The notes beneath the pieces are model-generated. The model made no database searches and had not been told where the DNA came from. It worked only from the letters and a program-made list of their open reading frames with translations. A stretch of DNA of 8,661 bases from Desulfobulbaceae bacterium (GTDB taxonomy: Bacteria; Desulfobacterota; Desulfobulbia; Desulfobulbales; Desulfurivibrionaceae), in contig PWOG01000247.1 in assembly GCA_003557565.1 (NCBI GenBank), positions 1 to 8,661 on the forward strand. Reading direction: 5' to 3'. The first letter of the stretch is position 1; each line of letters opens with the position of its first letter. This document shows positions 1 through 6,557 of this stretch, in pieces. Both the position numbers and the translations under genes were made by a program.

Positions 1-742
1 TCCGGCACTGAATATGTGATGGATCTTCGATGGCAGGCTCATCTGAGAAATAATCGGTCAACTCCTTCGCGTCCAGGCCCTCGGTTTCTTCATAATAAAC
101 CCTGTATCCTTCATCGCTGTGGCAACGTAAACAAGGACCTTCACCGTAGGACCACCCGGCATGAGCACTGTCCAGGTAGGTTTCATAAATTTCGTCTCCA
201 TAGCTCCCAATAAATTCATCATGATCATCGGGCAGGGCCTTATGGCACTGGCCGCAGGCATGGTAGTCAGGCACCGGGTTGGGGTGTGCGGGGATCATGG
301 TCAGGTGATGGGCGCCGGTGCCGTGGCAGTTCTCGCAGCCCACGGCGGTCATGCCGGCCGGGGGTTGCTGGTGGTCGGTAAACCAGGGGCCCAGGTTGAT
401 GCCGTCGCCGATGGGATCGTGGCAGGCCAGGCAGGCCGGATCGGCATCGGCCCCGACGCTGCCGGGAATGGCGTGGCGGGAGGCCAGGTAAGTGGCGGCG
501 GGTTCGGTATCCTCCACCTTGCCCGGTTCTTCATGGCACGACAGGCAACGATCGCTGCCGAGGGAATGAATACCGTCTTCATCGACGCCGTAAACCGGTT
601 CGGTGATGGTGGCGGCTTCCGGGTCGGTGTCGCTGGTGCAGGCGGCGAGCAGCAGCACAATGAACAGGACCAGCAGCGGGGCCAGGGCCCGGCAATGCTG
701 CGGCGGCCGGTTGGTACAAGTAGTAGAGCTTGTCGAATTCAT
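1..742 (-). CDS. Lipoprotein multiheme c-type cytochrome, 3' end cut by window edge
   Basis: The reading frame was translated from ATG at 742 to the window edge (247 residues, no stop). Residues 20-35 form a hydrophobic segment ending in the lipobox LLLAAC, so the mature protein should be lipid-anchored at Cys35. Five CXXCH heme sites are complete: CLSCH (66-70), CLACH (104-108), CENCH (136-140), CGQCH (163-167) and CLRCH (204-208). The last readable residues, IQCR, look like the start of a sixth. A weak GGA lies 5 nt before the ATG, and no other start codon precedes the lipobox. It is the last gene seen in the operon, 60 bp after the decaheme cytochrome. By analogy with porin-cytochrome conduits, this is the candidate outer-membrane, possibly surface-exposed, cytochrome that passes electrons to extracellular acceptors. 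The cytochrome and lipoprotein calls are secure; the conduit role is inferred, and total length and heme count are unknown. Confidence 0.88.
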   Translation of the reverse strand, partial: MNSTSSTTCTNRPPQHCRALAPLLVLFIVLLLAACTSDTDPEAATITEPVYGVDEDGIHSLGSDRCLSCHEEPGKVEDTEPAATYLASRHAIPGSVGADADPACLACHDPIGDGINLGPWFTDHQQPPAGMTAVGCENCHGTGAHHLTMIPAHPNPVPDYHACGQCHKALPDDHDEFIGSYGDEIYETYLDSAHAGWSYGEGPCLRCHSDEGYRVYYEETEGLDAKELTDYFSDEPAIEDPSHIQCR

Positions 743-802
743 CTTAATCCAGTCGTTTCCTAAAATTTTTCAACTTGGGGCAACAGCGTGGCCTCACTTT
801 GT

Positions 803-1714
803 TCAGTGGCACCTGATACAAGTGGCGCCGCCGGAGGCGGACTCCAGCCGGCTGGCCCGGGTGGAGGACCAGTCGGAGCCGTGGGGGTTGATGCCGCCGG
901 GGCCGGACTTGGCGCTGTGGCACTGAATACAGGTGTCGCCGCTGGGGTGGCAGGCCTGGCAGGTCTGGAGATTGCGCCGGGCCTCCCGGGCATGATCCCG
1001 GCCCCAGGCGTGCATGCTGGGAGCCACGGAGCCGGAGCGGTGGCAGTCGTCGCAGCGCTCAAGGGAACCATCGCCGCGGAAATCCTCGTGGATGGCGGCG
1101 ATATCGCCGTCCATGCCAAGATCAAAGGTGCGTCGGTGCGACGGGCTGCCGGCGCGGATATCGCCCCGGGCGCGGAAATCGGTGTGGCATTCGTTGCAGG
1201 AGGCGGGTTCATGGCAGCTGGCGCAGAGCCGGGGGTTGGTGCGGGCGGCGATGGGGTGGCTGACCCGGAAATCGCTGCGGTGGACGTTGAGCAAAGAGCC
1301 GCCGAACTTGCCCATCTCCTGGGCCGGGCCCTGGACATGGCAGTCCAGGCAGTAGTTCTGCTGATGACACCCGGCGCAGTCAAGCTGCCGGTTTTTGGCA
1401 AAAGGACCATGATTGAAGCCCCACAGCGGCCCGTGGGTGTTGACCATGCCGGGAAAGTTTACCTGCTCGGTGAACTCCTGCTCATGGCATTGCAGGCAGG
1501 CCTGCCGCTCGGGGGTGATGGTGGGCGATTCCGGCAGGTGGCAGGTAATACAGGGTGAGCCGGGAAACACCAGGTAGCGGTGCTGTTCATGGTCGAAGGT
1601 GAACTGGTATTCCTGCTGGGCGGCGGCGGGCGCCGGCCCCATGACGGCCACGGAAAGCATGATGCCGGCGGCGACCGGCAGCATACAGGCAAACATTATC
1701 TTCACAAACTGCAT
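803..1714 (-). CDS. Periplasmic decaheme c-type cytochrome
   Basis: The 303-residue product has a Sec signal peptide (basic start, hydrophobic 6-32, likely cleavage AAA-Q at 32/33) and ten CXXCH motifs, at residues 55, 73, 113, 122, 164, 173, 221, 252, 262 and 299. Three pairs are very close (113/122, 164/173, 252/262, with only 4-5 residues between motifs), which implies tightly packed hemes. Many extra His residues could be distal ligands. There is no lipobox, so a soluble periplasmic protein is likely. I chose ATG 1714 because GGAG sits 9 nt upstream and the start directly precedes the signal peptide. ATG 1744 (AAGG 6 nt upstream) is a possible alternative; ATG 1765 would overlap the upstream stop and lacks a ribosome site. 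It lies between the beta-barrel gene and the lipoprotein cytochrome, as the periplasmic partner of a Pcc-type conduit would. The last residue is the His of the tenth CXXCH. No specific named ortholog is recognised. Confidence 0.9.
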   Translation of the reverse strand: MQFVKIMFACMLPVAAGIMLSVAVMGPAPAAAQQEYQFTFDHEQHRYLVFPGSPCITCHLPESPTITPERQACLQCHEQEFTEQVNFPGMVNTHGPLWGFNHGPFAKNRQLDCAGCHQQNYCLDCHVQGPAQEMGKFGGSLLNVHRSDFRVSHPIAARTNPRLCASCHEPASCNECHTDFRARGDIRAGSPSHRRTFDLGMDGDIAAIHEDFRGDGSLERCDDCHRSGSVAPSMHAWGRDHAREARRNLQTCQACHPSGDTCIQCHSAKSGPGGINPHGSDWSSTRASRLESASGGATCIRCH

Positions 1715-1723
1715 GGCTCTTTT

Positions 1724-1727
1724 CTCC
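1724..1727 (-). promoter_or_regulatory. Ribosome binding site deciding decaheme start
   Basis: GGAG on the minus strand lies 9 nt before ATG 1714. It supports this start over the upstream in-frame ATGs at 1744 and 1765. Confidence 0.6.
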
Positions 1728-1766
1728 GGCGGGTTGGTTATCATGACCGCCCTTGCTTTGATCATA

Positions 1767-3101
1767 TCAGAAGGTGTAATTGAGGCGCAAGGTGGCGCGA
1801 TTGTGATATCCCCAGTAGCCGCTGCTCTGGGCCCGTTCCAGGCGCGCCTGGAGATCCAGGTCCCGGGCCAGGCGGGCGGTGATATCGGTCCAGTAGCGCT
1901 GGCTCAGGGTATCGTCTTCAAATTCGTCCAGGCGCCGCTCCAGAACGTCGATCTCGGCCCCTACCCCGGCCTGGACATGGGGGGTGAACAGCCAGGCGGC
2001 CCGGGCCCGGACTCCGTGCATGTCCTGGCCGCCGCTGCCGGCATGGCGCCAGACGCCGCTTAAGTGGCCGGAGAAACGTTGAACGCGGGTTTGCTGCAGG
2101 CCGGCTTCAAGGACATCGGCGTCCCGGTAGTCTTCGTAGATCTCCCGGCTGTAGCGAATAAAGCTGCGCAGACCGTCGCCGTGATAATAGTTGAGTTCGG
2201 CCATGGCCTCCTGGTACTCGCTGACGGCAAAGACCGAATAGATGGAAGTGGCGGAAAACACCGGCAGGGAGTAGAGATATTCGGTGCGCAGGCCCCAGCG
2301 GTCGCTGCGGTGGTAGTTGGAGCCGATCAGGCCGTAGCTGACCCGGTCGCCCAGGTAATCGTACTGGATCTCGCCGTAGAGGTTGAGCAGCTGGCGGAAC
2401 CCGTAGTCGAAATCGGCGCCGATCAGCTCCGTGGCCTTATCGGAGTCTTCCCGCCGCTGGGCGTAGGATATGCCGGCCACCAGGTTGTCCTCCCAGAAGC
2501 GGCCCCGGATCTCGCCGCCCATCAGGGTGTCCTTGGCGCTGTAGCTGGTATAGTAGGCCACATCACCACCGCCGAAGACGCTGAAGGTAAGGGGCGAGGC
2601 TGGCCCGCCCGGGCGAAAATCCAGGGTCAGACCATCGAGCAGCGAGGCGCCGGCGGTGACCGAGATGAACTGGCGCCCCAGGCGTAAGTCGATCATGTCC
2701 AGCAGCCCCTCCTGCTGGTAGTAGGCGTAATACAGGCGGCTGTCGGCCCAGTCATCCTCGTTTTTCAGGTCGGTACCCAGCCGGCCGTAGGCGTGGAACG
2801 AGTATTTTTCCTCCACGTTCTCATCGAAATGACGCAGGTTGAGCAGCATGTACTGGAACACCGGCACCGAATCCGGCCGGCGGGATTCGTCGCGGTACTG
2901 GATCTCGCTGGAGGTCCGGCCGCTGATCGCCACCCCGGGGGTGGCCTCTTCAATGAAGATGGGAGGAAGATCGTCGTCTTCCACGGTTCCGGTCAGGGGC
3001 AAGGGCTGGGCCGCGGCCGGCGCGGCGATGAACAGGGCAAGGGCCGCCAGGGCCAAAGCGGTAATCGTATCAAAAGCAACTGATTTATCGGATGAAGCCA
3101 T
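1767..3101 (-). CDS. Outer-membrane beta-barrel protein, putative porin of a porin-cytochrome conduit
   Basis: The 444-residue product has a signal peptide (hydrophobic 12-31, likely cleavage AAA-Q at 31/32). A short acidic linker follows, then alternating polar/hydrophobic aromatic-rich segments ending in RLNYTF. A C-terminal Phe on an amphipathic last strand is the usual outer-membrane assembly signal. There are no CXXCH motifs and no mature-region cysteines that would suggest a cofactor. The region before ATG 3101 has no convincing Shine-Dalgarno sequence and an in-frame TAA lies just upstream, so this start is forced; translation may depend on coupling to the CHRD gene, whose stop is 24 bp upstream. 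Its position directly before a periplasmic decaheme and a lipoprotein cytochrome matches the barrel of Pcc-type electron conduits, where it sheathes the cytochromes. A general porin is the alternative. The barrel call is firm; the conduit function is inferred from context. Confidence 0.85.
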   Translation of the reverse strand: MASSDKSVAFDTITALALAALALFIAAPAAAQPLPLTGTVEDDDLPPIFIEEATPGVAISGRTSSEIQYRDESRRPDSVPVFQYMLLNLRHFDENVEEKYSFHAYGRLGTDLKNEDDWADSRLYYAYYQQEGLLDMIDLRLGRQFISVTAGASLLDGLTLDFRPGGPASPLTFSVFGGGDVAYYTSYSAKDTLMGGEIRGRFWEDNLVAGISYAQRREDSDKATELIGADFDYGFRQLLNLYGEIQYDYLGDRVSYGLIGSNYHRSDRWGLRTEYLYSLPVFSATSIYSVFAVSEYQEAMAELNYYHGDGLRSFIRYSREIYEDYRDADVLEAGLQQTRVQRFSGHLSGVWRHAGSGGQDMHGVRARAAWLFTPHVQAGVGAEIDVLERRLDEFEDDTLSQRYWTDITARLARDLDLQARLERAQSSGYWGYHNRATLRLNYTF

Positions 3102-3125
3102 GTGGATTTATCGCTTGTTAACTGG

Positions 3126-3671
3126 TTAGGGTTTGGGCCGGAGATGGCCCCGCAGTTCCCCCGGGACATGGCGGCGGGTATGGACGTCGGCAAAGATTTT
3201 GCCTTCCTCGATGGCTTGCACCAGGTCGCCTATTTCCTTGCCGGCCAGAGGACCGTTGAGGTCTTCGGCCCGGATCACCCCTTCGGCCAGGACACCGTCG
3301 AAACGCCCCTCCACCACTTCCTGGCGCTTGCCTTCGGTGGGAAACAACCAGAGCACGATGGGGCCGTAACGATCATCGGCGCCGCCGTACTGCAGGTGAG
3401 ACATAAAGGCGTCTTCCAGGGCCTCCACCTCCAGGGTATAGGACATGCTCCGGCCGTCGGCGTCGAGCTCCATGGTCAGGCAGCCGCCGGCCTCGGTTTC
3501 CACGGGTTCCATGCCCATGGTGTCCGGTTGCAGATCGGCTACAAAGACGGGACCCCGATCCGCCTGGCCGGCGGCCTCTTCACCCATCTTGCCGGCCACC
3601 GCCACCAGGGCGCCACTCACCACCAGGGCCAGCAGGAAAATCGTCAGCGATAAAAACTTGCTCTTGCTCAT
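3126..3671 (-). CDS. Secreted CHRD-domain protein
   Basis: The 181-residue product has a Lys-rich start and hydrophobic segment (6-26, likely cleavage near AVAG), so it is exported. Residues about 40-178 resemble a CHRD domain: an F-x-A-x-L beta strand (43-47), a D-G-x-x-x-x-Y-x-L-x-V segment near 72-82, His92 followed by YGG and GPIVLWLF, and the C-terminal signature VHT (163-165) with PGELRG (170-175). CHRD domains are immunoglobulin-like beta modules found in chordin and many bacterial secreted proteins; their bacterial function is unknown. AAGGAG lies 9 nt before the ATG, the strongest ribosome site in the operon, so high expression is possible. The gene sits between the redoxin/TPR and beta-barrel genes with a 24-bp gap to the latter. 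A structural or accessory role at the cell surface with the cytochromes is inference only. Confidence 0.82.
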   Translation of the reverse strand: MSKSKFLSLTIFLLALVVSGALVAVAGKMGEEAAGQADRGPVFVADLQPDTMGMEPVETEAGGCLTMELDADGRSMSYTLEVEALEDAFMSHLQYGGADDRYGPIVLWLFPTEGKRQEVVEGRFDGVLAEGVIRAEDLNGPLAGKEIGDLVQAIEEGKIFADVHTRRHVPGELRGHLRPKP

Positions 3672-3680
3672 AACACACTT

Positions 3681-3686
3681 CTCCTT
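3681..3686 (-). promoter_or_regulatory. Strong ribosome binding site of the CHRD gene
   Basis: AAGGAG on the minus strand, 9 nt before ATG 3671. It is near-consensus and better than those of the other operon genes apart from the first cytochrome. The 105-bp spacer upstream (3672-3776) shows no clear promoter or terminator. Confidence 0.65.
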
Positions 3687-3776
3687 CTGGTTTTAAGCCA
3701 GGACAGTCAGCTCCCGATTTCCCTCTTTATCATCCCGGCAGCGCAGCTCCCTAGAAACCAAACAGGGTACGGCGGG

Positions 3777-4673
3777 CTATTGATTATCCTGCCCGGCGCA
3801 CAGCTCCCTGGCCTTAAGGGCATCTTCCTGGCCGGGTTCCAGGGCCAGGGCCCGGTCGATAAAATCCGTTGCCTTATCGCATTCGCCCTGGTGGGCCAGA
3901 GCCAGGGCGCCCAGCCCGTGGGCGCCGGCCAGGTCCGGATCCAGCTCCAGGCTGCGCCGGACAGTGTTCAGGGCCTCCTGGTATTCGCCGATCTCCAGGA
4001 AGCGCTGACCCATGATCAGGTTACGCTTGGCCCGGGCGGCATCGGCCCGGGGGTCGAAGGAGCCGGGCCGCAGGCGCTGCTCCATCTCCTCGGCGCTGAT
4101 CTCGCCCAGGGTGTGCAGCACCTTGGCCTTGACCCGGGCGCAGAAGTTGATCCGAGTGTAGGGCTGATAGGCGGTGAGCAGCCCCTCGCTGTCGGTTACC
4201 CCGACCACCGGGTGCAGGCGGACGCCGAAGCGGCCATACAAGGTGTTGCCCTGATCCACCAGAACCGGGCCCCGGAAGTCGGCCTCTTTCACCACCTTGC
4301 TAACTTCCTCAGCGGGGTAGCGATCCGAGACCAGGGCCACCCAGCGCACCGGATACTCGGCCAGATCATTGGCACATTCGGCCATGTTGCCCAGCCCCCG
4401 GCGGGAAGGTTCAGGGCCGGGGCGGAAGAAGATAAAGACGTTGGCGCCCATCTCCGGGTCCAGCAGGTCGGCCTCCCCGCCTTCGATGGTAGCCAGGGTG
4501 ACATTTTCAATCACGTCCTCTCCCGCCTCCAGGTTGTAAAATGCCGCCCCGGATTCGGACCAGACCAGATCGGGAACGGCCAGCATCAGGCCAATCATCA
4601 GGCTGCCAAGCCAGCGTCTTTTCAGTAATCGGGCGATTACCTTTTCGCCTGTATAATCGCTTACTTTTTTCAT
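3777..4673 (-). CDS. Secreted thioredoxin-fold (redoxin-like) protein with C-terminal TPR repeats
   Basis: The 298-residue product starts with a basic region (KRR at 18-20) and a hydrophobic segment 22-37, an export signal or membrane anchor. Residues about 54-200 look like an AhpC/TSA- or TlpA-type thioredoxin fold: strand NVFIFF (78-83), a helix, VRWVALVSD, then GPVLVDQGNTLYGRFGV and the characteristic VVGVTDSEG strand. Where active redoxins have CXXC or a peroxidatic Cys, this one has RPGPEPS (84-90), so classical disulfide chemistry at that site is unlikely. From about residue 215 the sequence is helical with two TPR-like units (EYQEALNTVRRSLELDP and its neighbour CDKATDFIDRALALEP). The ATG is 13 bp after the stop of the first cytochrome gene with only a weak GGA, consistent with translational coupling. 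A role as scaffold or chaperone in cytochrome assembly is a guess from the TPRs and neighbours. Confidence 0.72.
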   Translation of the reverse strand: MKKVSDYTGEKVIARLLKRRWLGSLMIGLMLAVPDLVWSESGAAFYNLEAGEDVIENVTLATIEGGEADLLDPEMGANVFIFFRPGPEPSRRGLGNMAECANDLAEYPVRWVALVSDRYPAEEVSKVVKEADFRGPVLVDQGNTLYGRFGVRLHPVVGVTDSEGLLTAYQPYTRINFCARVKAKVLHTLGEISAEEMEQRLRPGSFDPRADAARAKRNLIMGQRFLEIGEYQEALNTVRRSLELDPDLAGAHGLGALALAHQGECDKATDFIDRALALEPGQEDALKARELCAGQDNQ

Positions 4674-4686
4674 GGTAGCAGTCCAG

Positions 4687-5739
4687 CTATTCCTTGGTGT
4701 AATCGTAGGTCTCCGTCTGGTGACAGGTCCGGGCGCAGGAACCGCCGGTGTCGGTCTTGGTGAAGTTTACCGGCAACATCCAGCCGCGGGGACCGAAGGG
4801 GACAGCTTCTCTGATCTGGTGGGGGTTTTCGGAAGCGTGGACTTCGTGGCAGGCACGACAGGTCCGGCCCCGATCGGGCTTGTTGACATGCAGATAGTGC
4901 AGGTTGCGGGAACCGTCGCGGAAGCGGGTGGTGGTGGTGGTTTCCGGGTCGGCCATGTTTTCTTCGTTGTGGCAGCGATAGCAGAGGGCGTAGTTCTCCG
5001 GTTCGTAGGGGGCGTAGAAACGTTCCGGATACTCGTCCACCAGCAAGCTGTGGTGCTGGCTGCCGTGAGTAAGATGGCAGGCACTGCAGTCCTTGCCTTC
5101 CACCGGTCCATGATGATATGGGTTTTCTTCCAGCAGTTGGCTGAAGTTGGTGCGCACCACGCCGTCCTCCACGGGTTGGTCACTGCTGTGGCAGGAGACA
5201 CAAAGGTCGAAAGGCAGCTGGGTCAGCAGATGCTGGATATCGGAGGCGTGAGGGTTATGGCAGTTGAGGCAGGCCGCATCATCGATAACCGCGTCGTGCT
5301 GAACGGCCGCCTCGGCGATGGCCTGCTGGATCTCGCCATGGCAGCCCAGGCAGAGGTTTTTGGGCTCCTTCTCCACCAGCAGACTGGCCCCGGGCGAGTT
5401 GTGGGGGTTGTGGCAGGCGGTGCAGTCCATTATGGCAGGGGCATGCGCCACCGAGCGCTGGTGGAGTTCCTGGTCGATATCGTAATGGCAGGTGGCGCAC
5501 AACTCGGCGACTTCCTGGGTGACCGCGCCCGGGCTGCCATCGGCGGGCACGCCGGAATCGTGACACATGCCGCACTGACCGGCAAGATACGGGGCGTGGG
5601 AAGAAACCGCCTCGTCATCGGGCAGCGGGGCCAGGGAAGGATTGCCGGCGGTGCCGGAAGTAGTGGTCAAAACCAAGCCGCCGGTCACCAGGGTGCCGGC
5701 CACCAGCAGGGCCGTGGCGAAAGAACGCAGGTTGATCAT
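4687..5739 (-). CDS. Secreted doubled-CXXCH multiheme cytochrome c (nine CXXCH plus one CX3CH)
   Basis: The 350-residue product has a signal peptide (hydrophobic 7-27, cleavage near residue 32). Nine CXXCH sites begin at residues 56, 81, 106, 130, 157, 180, 218, 253 and 294, many in the doubled pattern (CTACHNPH then CLGCH; CLNCHNPH then CVSCH) of the paired-CXXCH family. A tenth site, CARTCH (335-340), is a CX3CH variant inside a C-terminal block, PVNFTKTDTGGSCARTCHQ, which resembles tails I recall from Desulfuromonadia cytochromes. No lipobox is seen, so a periplasmic or extracellular location is possible. ATG 5739 is chosen over 5817 because AGGAG lies 8 nt upstream and the signal peptide starts there. 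It is the first gene of the cytochrome operon, behind a probable promoter. An electron-transfer role is secure; the partner, redox potential and exact location are not. Confidence 0.9.
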   Translation of the reverse strand: MINLRSFATALLVAGTLVTGGLVLTTTSGTAGNPSLAPLPDDEAVSSHAPYLAGQCGMCHDSGVPADGSPGAVTQEVAELCATCHYDIDQELHQRSVAHAPAIMDCTACHNPHNSPGASLLVEKEPKNLCLGCHGEIQQAIAEAAVQHDAVIDDAACLNCHNPHASDIQHLLTQLPFDLCVSCHSSDQPVEDGVVRTNFSQLLEENPYHHGPVEGKDCSACHLTHGSQHHSLLVDEYPERFYAPYEPENYALCYRCHNEENMADPETTTTTRFRDGSRNLHYLHVNKPDRGRTCRACHEVHASENPHQIREAVPFGPRGWMLPVNFTKTDTGGSCARTCHQTETYDYTKE

Positions 5740-5747
5740 GATGTAAG

Positions 5748-5752
5748 CTCCT
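5748..5752 (-). promoter_or_regulatory. Ribosome binding site of the first cytochrome gene
   Basis: AGGAG on the minus strand, within AGAGAGGAGC, 8 nt before ATG 5739. It decides the start against the in-frame ATG at 5817, which would add 26 residues unlike a signal peptide. Confidence 0.7.
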
Positions 5753-5861
5753 CTCTCACATTTTTTGGATGAATACCGATGGCTTCGCCAAGGACCGCCA
5801 TGTATCCTGGTCGGCAACCGGCACCACCATTAACAAAATATTTACAGCCACAAGGTCGCAC

Positions 5862-5890
5862 TATTTAGTAAGCAAAGAGCCTACTGTCAA
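5862..5890 (-). promoter_or_regulatory. Probable sigma-70 promoter of the cytochrome operon
   Basis: The minus strand has a perfect -35 TTGACA (5885-5890), a 17-nt spacer and a weaker -10 TAAATA (5862-5867). Transcription would start near 5855, giving a leader of about 115 nt before ATG 5739. The AT-rich stretch here contrasts with the surrounding GC-rich sequence. The leader can form small hairpins (for example ATGGC with GCCAT around 5778-5800), but I found no match to the GEMM (cyclic dinucleotide) riboswitch consensus. The -10 fits poorly, so the call is tentative. Confidence 0.45.
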
Positions 5891-5910
5891 CAAAAAAGAT
5901 GGCAATATAA

Positions 5911-5962
5911 GCAACCCTGCGGCACCCCGCGACCGCTTGCTGGCGGTTAAAACCCGTGAACA
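5911..5962 (-). repeat. Solo half-copy of the palindromic repeat family
   Basis: The 5913-5940 segment closely matches the right arm of the element at 6731-6839 (6813-6838): both share CTGCGGCACCC and GACCGCTT with a few changes. The adjoining ACCCGTGAAC (5952-5961) resembles CCCCGTGATCAC beside that element. No matching left arm exists nearby, so it is a remnant or an independent half-site. It lies about 23 bp upstream of the predicted -35 of the cytochrome operon, and downstream of the gspH stop. Confidence 0.55.
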
Positions 5963-5984
5963 ACCATCATGATAATCGATATTA

Positions 5985-6530
5985 TTACAGCCGATCCTGG
6001 CGGTGATCAAGTAATATTTCACCCTGGATGGAACCCCGCAGAGTCAACCGGCGCTCCACCGTTTCCACCCCCATGGTCAGCTCAAAAGGGGTGATCTCGC
6101 CACCGGGAAAAAAGTAGACCCGGGGCAGCAGACGCTGATCGTCCTCGTAGGCCAGATAAGGCAGGTTCACCAAGGTGTCGTCGTCTTCCAGAAACCGCAG
6201 CTCCAGCTTGAAGTCGTGATCCAGTTGGCGGGGCCGCAGGGGCCCGTCGGTGAGCAGGTGCCAGTCCTCGTCCTGATACTGATAGAAACGGTACCCTTCG
6301 GCATGAAAGCCCACGGCGGTGGGGGTGGAGGTGAGCAGGGTCTCCTGACCGGCCAGCCGCAGCAGGGCCGCCAGCCGCTCGGCTTCGGCCTCCAGGGGCC
6401 GTTCCCGGGTGCCCAGGGACAGGCTGACGGCCCCCACCAGCAGGCCGATAATCAGCAGGACGACGATGATCTCGAGCAAGGTGAACCCTGTTTGCGTCGT
6501 CCTGCGCCGTTTCTTACCTTGCGTATCCAT
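5985..6530 (-). CDS. gspH: T2SS minor pseudopilin, GspH/FimT type
   Basis: The 181-residue product begins with a basic leader (KKRRR at 6-10) and a type IV prepilin cleavage site, TG-FTLLE, with cleavage predicted after Gly15 and the conserved Glu at mature position 5. A 20-residue hydrophobic helix follows (VVLLIIGLLVGAVSLSLG). The rest is a beta-rich globular domain with YRFYQYQDEDW, typical of GspH-like pseudopilins, and LPRVYFFPGGEITPFEL resembles the GspH C-terminal region. Minor pseudopilins form the tip that primes the T2SS pseudopilus and contacts substrate. Only a weak GGG precedes ATG 6530, and no upstream in-frame ATG exists before a TGA. The gene is separated from gspG by 471 bp of palindromic DNA, so it may have its own promoter. 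GspH is preferred over I or J by length and leader, but other minor pseudopilins are possible. Confidence 0.82.
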   Translation of the reverse strand: MDTQGKKRRRTTQTGFTLLEIIVVLLIIGLLVGAVSLSLGTRERPLEAEAERLAALLRLAGQETLLTSTPTAVGFHAEGYRFYQYQDEDWHLLTDGPLRPRQLDHDFKLELRFLEDDDTLVNLPYLAYEDDQRLLPRVYFFPGGEITPFELTMGVETVERRLTLRGSIQGEILLDHRQDRL

Positions 6531-6531
6531 G

Positions 6532-6556
6532 AGATGCCCGTTAAAGATGCCCGTTA
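6532..6556. repeat. Perfect tandem 12-mer at the gspH start
   Basis: AGATGCCCGTTA occurs twice (6532-6543 and 6545-6556), separated by one base. On the minus strand this is TAACGGGCATCT twice, ending just before ATG 6530, so it overlaps the ribosome-binding region of gspH. The embedded CTAACGGG word recurs beside two of the large palindromes (6871-6878 and 7513-7520). Confidence 0.7.
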
Positions 6557-6557
6557 G

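Noticed and set aside
161..763. Plus-strand open frame of 200 codons
   Set aside because: It is antisense to a frame with a lipobox and five CXXCH motifs; its product is Gly/Ala/Val-rich and meaningless.
3708..3808. Three copies of CAGCTCCC around the spacer upstream of the CHRD gene (3708, 3744, 3801)
   Set aside because: An 8-mer with irregular spacing and one copy inside coding sequence; probably chance in GC-rich DNA.
3780..4628. Plus-strand open frame of 282 codons opposite the redoxin/TPR gene
   Set aside because: No domain or good ribosome site; a composition-driven shadow of the minus-strand gene.
4672..5772. Long plus-strand open frame of 366 codons opposite the first cytochrome
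   Set aside because: It is Gly/Ala/Val-rich with no recognisable domain and lies wholly antisense to a gene with nine heme motifs, a signal peptide and a strong ribosome site. Long antisense frames are common in GC-rich genes.
5740..5855. Cyclic dinucleotide (GEMM) riboswitch in the leader of the first cytochrome gene
   Set aside because: Such riboswitches are known upstream of multiheme cytochromes, so I looked for one. The conserved core words and tetraloop-receptor layout are not present; only small generic hairpins are.
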